Assembly: GCA_004555705.1 (NCBI GenBank)
Contig: SFHI01000102.1
Location: 1 to 9,495 of the forward strand
Reading direction: 5' to 3'
Source of the DNA: Clostridiales bacterium
Lineage (GTDB): Bacteria; Bacillota; Clostridia; Oscillospirales; Oscillospiraceae
Length of the DNA: 9,495 nucleotides
Below the pieces are notes generated by a model. It had not been told where the DNA came from and made no database searches. It saw only the letters and a list, made by a program, of their open reading frames with translations. A program made the position numbers and the translations under genes. Positions 1-6,530 of the stretch are shown here, piece after piece (position 1 is the first letter of the stretch; the number at the start of each line of letters is the position of its first letter).

Positions 1-32
1 AAGGTTCGTCAAATAGCATAAGGAAAAAGAAA

Positions 33-167
33 AACTGTCATTGCGAACCAGTGACCGATGTCACTGGTGTGGCAATCCCCCCGATTTTTCGGGCTGAAAC
101 CAGGAGGTTCTCCCTTCTGACCGGGGGATTCCCACGCCAGTGTGCGCACTGGCTCGGAATGACAGTT
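33..167. repeat. Fold-back intergenic repeat R1 with 21-bp inverted ends
   Basis: The ends at 33-53 and 147-167 are near-perfect inverted copies (AACTGTCATTGCGAACCAGTG against its reverse complement with two changes). Each end carries its own stem-loop: 48-55 pairs with 60-67 (CCAGTGAC / GTCACTGG, loop CGAT), and 137-142 pairs with 147-152 (CCAGTG / CACTGG). The inside (about 71-136) is also symmetric, with C-rich and G-rich blocks facing each other. It contains no convincing ORF. It lies just downstream of the tannase gene's stop and may help end that transcript. A shortened relative sits at 2214-2263. It is best read as a non-autonomous mobile or structural repeat; the family name is not known to me. 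Confidence 0.8.
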
Positions 168-208
168 CAATTATTTGTGCATTTTTTACTTTAATGAGAC
201 AGCCCCAA

Positions 209-1897
209 TCACGCATTTTCGCAGATGGAATCAATCCACGAGAGCACTTCGCCGGGATAATCCGCCTCGCTGTGGGGCTGATCCCAGACCAGGGCGTAGT
301 CCACGGTGCCGCAGCCCGCGTTCCGGAGCTTCAGCGCCAGGGTCATGGCCACGCTCAGGGAGGTATCCGCGTCGCTGGCCCCCACCCGGATGCGGTAATG
401 CCTGGCCTGACGGCTCTTTTCCTCCGTTCCGATGAAAGACATCGGATTCAGCAGCCGCACCCGCTCCGCCAGGGCCCGGTCCTCCGCCACGGAAGCGTAG
501 GCATCGTAGTACCTGGCATACTCCTCCGGGAAATCGTCCTTCAGTTCCCCGATGGCGTCCGCGATTTCGGGAGCATAGTGGACATAGTCCCGCTCCGGGG
601 TGCCGAAGGCCTGGTTCTCTCCGCTGTCCATGGTGAGCTTGTCAAAGGAGGTGCAGGGCTTCATTCTGCGGCGGTGATTCAGCACATAGGTGTCCAGGTC
701 GGAGACCGCTGCCCTGTGCCCGTCCCAGCTGAGCCAGGGCTTGGCGGTCCCGGGAACATCGATGAACCGGGGCTTCCTGTCCTCGAATACCACGCCCTGG
801 GGCGGGCGGGACACCAGGTCCCCCAGGCTGGGGGGCGCGGCGGGCTTATCCTGCGCAGGCGGCATCCCGGGCAGCGCCACCCCGGGGCCCGCATGGTGCA
901 GCCCGGGGGCCTGCTGAGGCTTGGGTCCCATGGGTGCCGGGGCCTTTGCCGTGTAGTTTCCGGAAAGGTAGTCCGCCGCGCTGCAGGCCAGGGGCAGCTC
1001 CCCCGCCTCCAGACGGGTCAGGTAATCGGAGGCGGAATCGTTCAGCCGTTCCATCAGGTAATCGTAGGCGCTGCCGCTCCGGCCGTCCTCATTCAGCCGC
1101 AGGGACTCGCCTGTTTCGGGATGGCGCAGCCCCAGGCCGTTAAAATAGTCCACATAGCGCCTGGCCAGCACTGCGGACAGCGCCTGCTTGAAGGGCGTCA
1201 TGACCTCCGCGGGACCCGCGGGAGAATCCTCATTCTCCCGGTCCGCCCGGAACATCCATTCGTAAGCCAGGTCCGCGTGCTCCAGGTCCACAATGGGGCA
1301 GTAAATCTGCGCCGCATAGACGGCGTCGCTCTCCCCCAGGAAAGCCCCGTTGGCTTCCAGATATGGAATATAGTTTTCATTGTCCCCGGTGACCGCCAGC
1401 AGGGTACTCATGGCGCCGCCCGCGCTCCAGCCCACGCTGATGATCCGGTCCCAGTCCCCGGGAAGTACTTCCCGGTTGCGGCGCAGGAACCGGATGGCTG
1501 TTTTCAGGTCGACCAGGGAGCAGGGCCCCTTCACCAGCCTGCCGTCCCGGTCCCGGGACTCCCGGCCCCGGCAGCCCGCGGATACATAGATCAGCCCATG
1601 GTCCAGATACTGCCGGGCATAGCACCGGGGTCCGCCCAGCCACACATGGGGCATCTGCATATAGCCCGCGGAGTTGTTCTCAAACACCACGTTCACGTGC
1701 CGGGCCTCTTCGGAGAATACGCCCCCCTCCCCCATCAGCTTCCGGGGGACAAAGATGCTCAGCCGCTGGAATTTGGGGGTCGTGGCCGCGGGAGTGTAGA
1801 GGATATCCTCCAGGCACCAGCAGCCGTACTTTTCGTCCAGAACCCATTGGTCCCGGCAAGCGGTATACCTGCACCAGCTGGCAGGGCAGACCATCAT
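209..1897 (-). CDS. Subtype B tannase-like alpha/beta hydrolase
   Basis: The predicted 562-residue protein matches the bacterial subtype B tannase family (type: Lactobacillus plantarum TanLp1, 469 residues), which cleaves galloyl esters of plant tannins. Visible landmarks are the nucleophile Ser158 in GWSAGG, the block YCPIVDLEHADLAYEW, Lys413 and Glu427 fourteen residues apart (like the gallate-contacting Lys343/Glu357 of TanLp1, numbers from memory), Asp509 and Asp511 in SDADTS, and His542 in DQPHS. The triad is therefore Ser158-Asp509-His542. A proline/alanine-rich stretch at about residues 316-366 enlarges the cap region relative to TanLp1. No signal peptide is visible. An in-frame TAG at 1904-1906 lies just before the first ATG; AGGGG lies 3 nt before this ATG and 6 nt before the next one (1892-1894). 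Residues 1 to about 10 are antisense to a LysR fragment, so the native N-terminus is probably lost. Family call is firm; substrate and activity are inference. Confidence 0.88.
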   Translation of the reverse strand: MMVCPASWCRYTACRDQWVLDEKYGCWCLEDILYTPAATTPKFQRLSIFVPRKLMGEGGVFSEEARHVNVVFENNSAGYMQMPHVWLGGPRCYARQYLDHGLIYVSAGCRGRESRDRDGRLVKGPCSLVDLKTAIRFLRRNREVLPGDWDRIISVGWSAGGAMSTLLAVTGDNENYIPYLEANGAFLGESDAVYAAQIYCPIVDLEHADLAYEWMFRADRENEDSPAGPAEVMTPFKQALSAVLARRYVDYFNGLGLRHPETGESLRLNEDGRSGSAYDYLMERLNDSASDYLTRLEAGELPLACSAADYLSGNYTAKAPAPMGPKPQQAPGLHHAGPGVALPGMPPAQDKPAAPPSLGDLVSRPPQGVVFEDRKPRFIDVPGTAKPWLSWDGHRAAVSDLDTYVLNHRRRMKPCTSFDKLTMDSGENQAFGTPERDYVHYAPEIADAIGELKDDFPEEYARYYDAYASVAEDRALAERVRLLNPMSFIGTEEKSRQARHYRIRVGASDADTSLSVAMTLALKLRNAGCGTVDYALVWDQPHSEADYPGEVLSWIDSICENA

Positions 1898-2204
1898 CGT
1901 CCCCTATGTCGAGGAGCCCTTCGGCCCCTATGCCCAGAACTATATGCTGGCGGAAAAAGCCACCAAGGGGCAGGTTTCCATCATCAAGGTGGACAACCTC
2001 CACACCGCCCTGTTCCTCACCGGCATGGGCAAGGGCGTGTGCATCGCGCCCCGGTATGTCCGGAACCTGGTTGCCATGGATACCTTTACCGTCACCATCT
2101 CCGACCGCAGCTGCCGGTTTGACGAGTATATGTACTACAACGAGTCCCCCAACGGCGCGGCGGCCCTGTTTTTCGAGGAATTCCGGATGTCCCTGGAGCA
2201 GTAG
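1866..2204 (+). pseudogene. LysR-type regulator remnant (C-terminal effector-domain end)
   Basis: Reading from about 1866 gives YLHQLAGQTIIVPYVEEPF, which resembles the start of the second lobe of LysR substrate-binding domains. It continues to HTALFLTGMGKGVCIAPRYV, the typical glycine-rich helix and strand of that lobe, and ends in FFEEFRMSLEQ and a TAG at 2202-2204. The DNA-binding helix-turn-helix and roughly the first 170 residues of a normal 300-residue regulator are absent. Upstream of 1866 the same frame is merely the shadow of the tannase gene. An internal ATG at 1944 exists but has no good ribosome binding site. LysR regulators are usually divergent from their target, which fits the orientation here; the target was probably the tannase gene. 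The remnant should be non-functional as a repressor or activator. Confidence 0.72.
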
Positions 2205-2213
2205 CGGCAAAAA

Positions 2214-2263
2214 AACTGTCATTGCACACCAGCGGCGTTGGCCGCCGGTACGCAATGACAGTT
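2214..2263. repeat. Short hairpin repeat R2, related to R1
   Basis: This 50-bp perfect-ended fold-back starts AACTGTCATTGC and ends GCAATGACAGTT. The centre pairs ACCAGCGGC with GCCGCCGGT around a GTTG loop, with one mismatch. It shares its end sequence, and the following CAATTATTTG flank, with R1 at 33-167. It begins 10 bp after the stop of the LysR remnant and could act as a transcript-ending hairpin, although there is no clear T-run immediately after the stem. Confidence 0.78.
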
Positions 2264-2276
2264 CAATTATTTGGCG

Positions 2277-2428
2277 ACCTCTAAAAACTACTTTTTGGTG
2301 TTTTGGGCGAGAGATTTTGTTCCGGCAAAAGTTTTGGAAAGGCCGGAATACTTGGTGTATTGCGGACTTTTCAAAACGCATTGTTGGGACAAAAGATCCG
2401 TCCAAAACCCAAAAGGGTAGTTTAGGCA
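2277..2428 (-). mobile_element. MITE-like element, copy A
   Basis: This is an inverted copy of the element at 9073-9227. Apart from one degenerate end, the two differ at about five positions over roughly 135 aligned bases. The end at 2277 reads ACCTCTAAAAACTAC; the other end (about 2415-2428) is eroded to GGGTAGTTTAGGC. The whole element is an imperfect palindrome that folds into one long hairpin. It has no ORF of its own and is best described as a miniature inverted-repeat element. It overlaps the 3' end of the M56 peptidase gene and supplies that gene's last codons and stop. The parent transposon is not visible here. Confidence 0.8.
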
Positions 2429-4120
2429 GCCGATGGCCTCCGCGCCGGTGGCCCAGCAGCGGTAGCGGGCGATGCAGCGGCCTGACCCGTCAAAGCAGGC
2501 CATCCAGGGGGTGTCCTCCCGGATCAGCAGCAGTTTTCCGTCCTTGCTGTGAAGCCGGATGGTCCGCACCTGGTCCTTTTCCGGCAGGGTGACACCCTCG
2601 GGATCGTATTCCGCCTCCCAGGTGTCCGTTCCGTATACGTAGTCCTCAAAGGTCAGCCAGCTCTCGTCCGCCCCCAGGCCCTGGGGGTCCACCCACTCCA
2701 CCTTATCGGGGTAGGAAAATTCCAGCAGTTCGTGGGTGATCTTCATCAGCTCAGCGTTTATGGGGCCAAGGGAGTCCGGGTCCCGGTACGCGGATACATC
2801 CAGATTCTCCTGAAGTTCCTGGGGAATGGCGTCCACATTGCGGATCACATACAGCCCATCATCGCCTCTGGCCACAAAATTATAGAGGCTCTCGATCTCC
2901 GTGTTCCCGTTTCCATAGAGAACATCATACTCCGCGTCACAAAGCCACAGCCGGTCGTTGATTTGCCGGAAGGCGTTTACCCGGATGTCCACGGGGTAGA
3001 AAGTGTCCAGTTCTAACTCCTTCACCACTTCGTTCTCAAAGACCAGGAATTCCGCCCACCGCTCCTTGTCGCCGGAGCGGAAAGCATCCAGATATGCGCT
3101 GTAGAAATCATAAGCCTCCTGATCCTCCGCTGACAAAGCGGCCCCGGTTGTCTCCTCCGGGGCAAATGCCCCCTCGTCCACCGCCGGCATCTCTGCCGAT
3201 ACGGGACTGGTCAGGAAGCACACTGCCACTGCGGCGCAAACCGCCAGGGCGGCAATCATAACCCAAATTCCCGATTTTTTAAAGTTCAGCACGTTTTTAA
3301 CCCTTTCCTTCACACCCACCTCGCCAAAGGCAATGGGGCAGGCGGCGAGATGCCTCCCGGGAATGCTGCACCGCAGCAGGGCCTGGGAGTAGGCCGCCCG
3401 CTGCTGCCGGGAGTAGGACCGGACCACCGCCTCGTCACAGGCGTATTCCAGATCCCGCCCCAACAGGACGTAGGCAGCCCAGACAAGCGGATGGAACCAA
3501 TACACGGCCAGAAGTCCGTAGCCCAGCAGCTTCCATATATGGTCAAGACGGCGGATGTGCATCCGCTCATGGGCCAAAATGTAGGGAAGCTCCCCGGCCT
3601 CCACCGAATAGGGCAGGTAAATCCGGGGCCGCAGCAGCCCCAGCACAAAGGGGGATTGGGCGTATTCGCTCTGCCACACGTTTCCCCCCAGCCGCACTGC
3701 CGTCCGAAGCCGGCGGCGCAGCGCATACCACCGCAGGGCCATATACACCAGCAGCGCCAGCACCACCCCCAGCCAGACCCAGGCGGCGACCCGGGGATAA
3801 TCCACCTGGGAAGGGGCCCGCGCCCCGGTTTCCGCCGGAAGCGCGGCGGCAGCTTCGGCCGGGGGAGCCGCCACGGTGGGGATCAGCGGCTCCCCGGGAA
3901 GCACGGTCTGCACCGGGCGGACGGCATGGGTATCGGGAACCAGGCTCAGGGCGCTCTCAATGGAGAAGGGCATCACCAGCCGCAGCGCCACGATCCCCCA
4001 AAGGATGGGATTGACCCACTTGGGAGCCCTTTTCAGCACCAGCCGGACAAGGAGCACCGCCAGGATCAGCCATCCGGCGGAAAAGCTCATGTCCAGGATT
4101 TTCAGAAACAGATTACGCAT
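2288..4120 (-). CDS. BlaR1-like M56 membrane metallopeptidase with repeat-derived tail
   Basis: This is a membrane sensor-protease of peptidase family M56, the partner of the BlaI-type repressor encoded just upstream. Hydrophobic segments lie near residues 13-32, 37-55, 113-128, 198-220 and 281-303. The zinc motif HERMH is at 184-188, and the third ligand is probably Glu225 in the EYACDE block. In the family, an outside signal activates the cytoplasmic protease, which leads to inactivation of the repressor. The outer part (about 304-564) lacks the penicillin-binding signatures of true BlaR1; residues 332-432 look NTF2-like, a tentative call. The start at 4118-4120 is chosen because GGGAGG (4127-4132) is 6 nt upstream of it, whereas it abuts the ATG at 4124-4126. 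The gene overlaps the repressor gene by 8 nt, implying coupled translation. Residues 565-610 and the TAG stop come from MITE copy A, so the original C-terminus is lost. Confidence 0.88.
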   Translation of the reverse strand: MRNLFLKILDMSFSAGWLILAVLLVRLVLKRAPKWVNPILWGIVALRLVMPFSIESALSLVPDTHAVRPVQTVLPGEPLIPTVAAPPAEAAAALPAETGARAPSQVDYPRVAAWVWLGVVLALLVYMALRWYALRRRLRTAVRLGGNVWQSEYAQSPFVLGLLRPRIYLPYSVEAGELPYILAHERMHIRRLDHIWKLLGYGLLAVYWFHPLVWAAYVLLGRDLEYACDEAVVRSYSRQQRAAYSQALLRCSIPGRHLAACPIAFGEVGVKERVKNVLNFKKSGIWVMIAALAVCAAVAVCFLTSPVSAEMPAVDEGAFAPEETTGAALSAEDQEAYDFYSAYLDAFRSGDKERWAEFLVFENEVVKELELDTFYPVDIRVNAFRQINDRLWLCDAEYDVLYGNGNTEIESLYNFVARGDDGLYVIRNVDAIPQELQENLDVSAYRDPDSLGPINAELMKITHELLEFSYPDKVEWVDPQGLGADESWLTFEDYVYGTDTWEAEYDPEGVTLPEKDQVRTIRLHSKDGKLLLIREDTPWMACFDGSGRCIARYRCWATGAEAIGCLNYPFGFWTDLLSQQCVLKSPQYTKYSGLSKTFAGTKSLAQNTKK

Positions 4121-4487
4121 GGTCATCCTCCCGGCGGAAACGGTCGATCATGGCCTGAACCTGGTCAATCTCCTCCCGGGAAACCCGGCGGTTCCGGGTG
4201 AAGGCCGCCACGAAGGCGGGCAGGCTCCCGCCGAAGGTTTTCTCCATCATCTCGTCCACCTGGGCCGCCTGGACCTCCTCCCGGGAGACCAGGGAGGAAA
4301 CAATGCTCCCCTCGTTCTTCACCACACCCCGCTCCGACAGCCGTTTGATGACCGTGTAGGTGGTGGTGGGCTTCCAGCCCAGCTGCTCCTGGCACAGGGC
4401 CACCAGCTCCTTGCTCCGGATGGGCTCGTGATCCCACAGAATCTGGCAGAACCGGTACTCACTCTCAAAAACCTTGGGCGCTTCCAT
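4113..4487 (-). CDS. BlaI/MecI/CopY-family winged-helix repressor
   Basis: The 124-residue protein has the usual length and layout of BlaI/MecI repressors. The N-terminal winged helix includes the recognition helix region KPTTTYTVIKRLSERGVV at about 39-56. A C-terminal dimerisation region follows (about 70-120). The stretch GGSLPAFVAAF (86-96) corresponds to where staphylococcal BlaI/MecI is cut between Asn and Phe; here the equivalent bond would be Ala95-Phe96 (inference). AGGAGG at 4495-4500 is 7 nt from the ATG. It is the first gene of a two-gene unit with the M56 peptidase and very probably represses its own promoter through the palindromes at 4512-4549. The signal and other targets are unknown; no beta-lactamase gene lies nearby. 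Confidence 0.93.
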   Translation of the reverse strand: MEAPKVFESEYRFCQILWDHEPIRSKELVALCQEQLGWKPTTTYTVIKRLSERGVVKNEGSIVSSLVSREEVQAAQVDEMMEKTFGGSLPAFVAAFTRNRRVSREEIDQVQAMIDRFRREDDHA

Positions 4488-4511
4488 AGGCGTTCCTCCT
4501 GTATTGGTTAA

Positions 4512-4549
4512 TCTAACGCGTTAGAGTAACTTTACTCTAACACATTAGA
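4512..4549. promoter_or_regulatory. Nested palindromic operators of the BlaI-type repressor
   Basis: Two 14-bp dyads with centres 24 bp apart are visible: TCTAACGCGTTAGA at 4512-4525 (perfect) and TCTAACACATTAGA at 4536-4549 (one mismatched pair). Between them, 4520-4541 forms a third palindrome with 10-bp perfect arms (GTTAGAGTAA / TTACTCTAAC) around CT. BlaI-family repressors bind such dyads as dimers. The second dyad covers the predicted -10 box and the first lies just downstream of it, so binding would block initiation. The role is inferred from position and symmetry. Confidence 0.82.
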
Positions 4550-4562
4550 GCATATTTGTCAA
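4534..4562 (-). promoter_or_regulatory. Promoter of the BlaI/M56 operon
   Basis: On the minus strand a perfect -35 box TTGACA (4557-4562) is followed after 17 bp by TAGAGT (4534-4539), a 4/6 match to the -10 consensus. It faces the repressor gene, whose start lies about 47 bp downstream of the -10. The -10 lies inside the operator palindromes. Confidence 0.78.
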
Positions 4563-4600
4563 CCCCTTTTCCAAAAATGATCGATGTGCCCTGCAAAGAT

Positions 4601-4742
4601 AAATTGTTGTTTACCAAAATTTTGCCGTAGGGGCGGCTAATAGCCGCCCGCAACCTTTCGCCTACAAAAGCGCCCTGTTCTATCGAAAACACTCAAAAAT
4701 CGGTGTAAACGCAACATTCTTGAAAACTGTAAACAACAATTT
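4601..4742. repeat. 142-bp element with 14-bp perfect inverted ends
   Basis: The ends AAATTGTTGTTTAC (4601-4614) and GTAAACAACAATTT (4729-4742) are exact reverse complements. Inside is a strong stem-loop at 4631-4649, GGGCGGCT / AGCCGCCC with an AAT loop. No ORF is supported. It fills most of the space between the BlaI promoter and the trkH terminator. The same TTGTTGTTT end motif recurs near 6325, 7954, 8123 and 9027. Confidence 0.75.
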
Positions 4743-4768
4743 CCCGTTCCATATGCCATAGGAAATTT

Positions 4769-4813
4769 AAAAACACACGGCCGTGCTCCCTGGGGAGCGG
4801 GCCGTGTGTTTTT
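4769..4813. terminator. Strong bidirectional terminator after trkH
   Basis: A perfect 14-bp stem (AAAAACACACGGCC at 4769-4782 with its reverse complement at 4800-4813) encloses a further GCTCCC / GGGAGC stem. On the minus strand it begins 11 bp after the trkH stop and ends in a T-run; the plus strand also ends in T's. It ends trkH transcripts and may shield against read-through from the other side. Confidence 0.9.
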
Positions 4814-4824
4814 AGAATCAAAAA

Positions 4825-6279
4825 TTACTGCTGCTTCCAGGTGCCGTGGGAGAAGAGCACCAGAATCGGGAATATCTCCAGCCGTCCGGCCAGCATATCC
4901 GCGATCAGCACCAGCTTGGACAGCACGCTGTAGGCCGCGTAGTTGCAGGTGGGACCCACCGCCTCCAGGCCGGGGCCGATGTTGTTGAAGCAGGCCAGCA
5001 CCGCGCTGAAATTGGTGCCGACGGAGAAGCCGTCCAGGGAAATCACCACATAGCTGGCAAACAGAATGATCACATAGGCGGCCAGATACGCGTTGGCGCT
5101 GTCCAGGACCTTCTCGTCCATCACCTGGCCGTTGACCCGAATGCTCTGAATCCGGCGGTGGTGGAGCACCTGGTGGATGTTCCGCCGCAGAATCTTGAAC
5201 AGCAGCAGCACTCTGGCGCATTTCAGACCGCCGCCGGTGGACCCGGCGCAGGCGCCCACCACCATAAGCATCAGCAGGATGCTCTGGGAAAAGGCGGGCC
5301 ACTGGCCGAAATCCGTGGTGGCAAAGCCGGTGGTGGTCATGATGGAGGAAACCTGGAAGGCCGCATGGCGGATGGTTTCCCCCAGGGTGGAATAGAAGCC
5401 CCGGAGATTCAGGGTGATGAGCACCACACTGCCCACCAGGATTCCCACATACAGCCGCAGCTCCTCGTCCTTGAAAACCGCCCGCGCGTTTCCCAGCAGC
5501 ATCAGGTAATAGCAGCTGAAATTGATGCCGAAGAGGGTCATGAACACGGTGGTCACGTTTTGGATGTAGGGCGAATACCCCGCCAGGGAATCATTCTTCA
5601 CCCCGAAGCCGCCGGTGCCCGCCGTGCCGAAGGCCGTGCACACCGCCTCCAGCAGGGGCATTTTCCCGATGAGCAGGAAGATCACGTTCAGAACAGTAAG
5701 CCCGATGTACAAAATATAGAGAATTCCCGCGGTTTTCCGCATCTTGGGAACCAGCTTGCCCACGTTGGGCCCGGGGCTTTCCGCCCGCAGCAGGTGCATG
5801 GTAAAGCCCTGGCCCTTGCTGCCCCCCGGGGCGAAGGCCAGCAGGAACACCAGCACGCCCATGCCGCCCAGCCAGTGGCTGAAGCTGCGCCAGTACAGGA
5901 TGCCCCAGGACAGAGACTCCACCTCCGGAAGGATGGAGGCGCCCGTGGTGGTAAAGCCGGAGACGATCTCAAAAAAGGCGTCAATGAACTTGGGAATCTC
6001 CCGGGAGAAATAGAAGGGCAGGCAGCTGAGCAGACTCAGCACGATCCAACTGGCCCCCACGCAGACCAGACCCTCCCGGGCGAAAAAGGCGCTGGGCGCG
6101 CTGCGGCAGGTCAGGCGGAGCAGACCGATGACCGCGGCAAAAATTCCCAGGGTCACCAGGAAGGCAAAGGCGGCCTGCTGCTCCCCATAGTACAGACTGA
6201 TGGCCAGAGCCGGAAGCATAAACACAGCTCCGATGGTCAGAATCTGGGCGATAAACCGCCCCATCATTTTGTAGTTCAT
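4825..6279 (-). CDS. trkH: TrkH-family potassium uptake membrane protein
   Basis: This 484-residue integral membrane protein is the ion-conducting subunit of a Trk/Ktr potassium uptake system. Its length is normal for the family and it is hydrophobic throughout. All four selectivity-filter loops are visible: TTTGAS at 110-115, GTGGFG at 221-226, TTTGFATTDF at 315-324 and AGSTGGGLK at 345-353, each with its filter glycine. It is therefore probably functional. The start is supported by AAGGGG at 6285-6290, 5 nt before the ATG. It lies downstream of trkA on the same strand, 251 bp away, with repeats between them; no clear promoter was seen in the gap, so it may depend on read-through from trkA. 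A KtrB label is possible, but pairing with a double-domain TrkA favours TrkH. Confidence 0.95.
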   Translation of the reverse strand: MNYKMMGRFIAQILTIGAVFMLPALAISLYYGEQQAAFAFLVTLGIFAAVIGLLRLTCRSAPSAFFAREGLVCVGASWIVLSLLSCLPFYFSREIPKFIDAFFEIVSGFTTTGASILPEVESLSWGILYWRSFSHWLGGMGVLVFLLAFAPGGSKGQGFTMHLLRAESPGPNVGKLVPKMRKTAGILYILYIGLTVLNVIFLLIGKMPLLEAVCTAFGTAGTGGFGVKNDSLAGYSPYIQNVTTVFMTLFGINFSCYYLMLLGNARAVFKDEELRLYVGILVGSVVLITLNLRGFYSTLGETIRHAAFQVSSIMTTTGFATTDFGQWPAFSQSILLMLMVVGACAGSTGGGLKCARVLLLFKILRRNIHQVLHHRRIQSIRVNGQVMDEKVLDSANAYLAAYVIILFASYVVISLDGFSVGTNFSAVLACFNNIGPGLEAVGPTCNYAAYSVLSKLVLIADMLAGRLEIFPILVLFSHGTWKQQ

Positions 6280-6324
6280 AGCATCCCCTTATTTGCTGGG
6301 TTGGTAATAGCCCCCCGGAAAGAC

Positions 6325-6470
6325 AAATTGTTGTTTGAAGATTTCCGTACGCAGTGCGTTCTTACTGTAGGGGAGGCATTGATGCCTCCCGTAGAGCAGT
6401 ACGTTTTCGCCGAAAACCTCGGAAAATGGTAACATTTTACCGCCGGGAGGCATCAATGCCTCCCCTACAG
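6325..6470. repeat. Paired hairpins between trkA and trkH: 27-bp perfect inverted repeat
   Basis: The segments 6365-6391 and 6444-6470 are exact reverse complements over 27 bp with 52 bp between them. Each arm is also a palindrome, GGGAGGCAT / ATGCCTCCC around TG. A solitary AAATTGTTGTTT end motif lies at 6325-6336, as in the 142-bp element at 4601, but its partner end is missing. The trkA-trkH gap (6280-6530) otherwise holds only the trkH ribosome binding site; no ORF is supported. The hairpins could weaken read-through from trkA into trkH (inference). Confidence 0.78.
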
Positions 6471-6530
6471 AATGGTCGTTACATGTTGCGATATTTGACG
6501 TGAAAACACCAATTTGCCGATTCGATTGTC

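Noticed and set aside
191..206. TTAATGAGACAGCCCC next to the tannase stop as a possible insertion-sequence end
   Set aside because: It resembles termini of some insertion sequences, but no partner end, target duplication or transposase gene is present in the window.
140..2122. A long open frame on the plus strand (660 codons) opposite the tannase gene
   Set aside because: Its product is rich in Gly, Pro, Arg and His without domain logic, as expected for the antisense of a GC-rich gene, while the minus strand has a complete catalytic triad and family blocks.
2288..4487. A beta-lactam resistance module
   Set aside because: The repressor and M56 peptidase are only of the same families; there is no beta-lactamase or penicillin-binding domain in the window.
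4846..6432. A 528-codon plus-strand frame opposite trkH
   Set aside because: It is antisense to all four TrkH filter loops; its composition (Gln, His, Gly rich) is a shadow pattern and it has no ribosome binding site.
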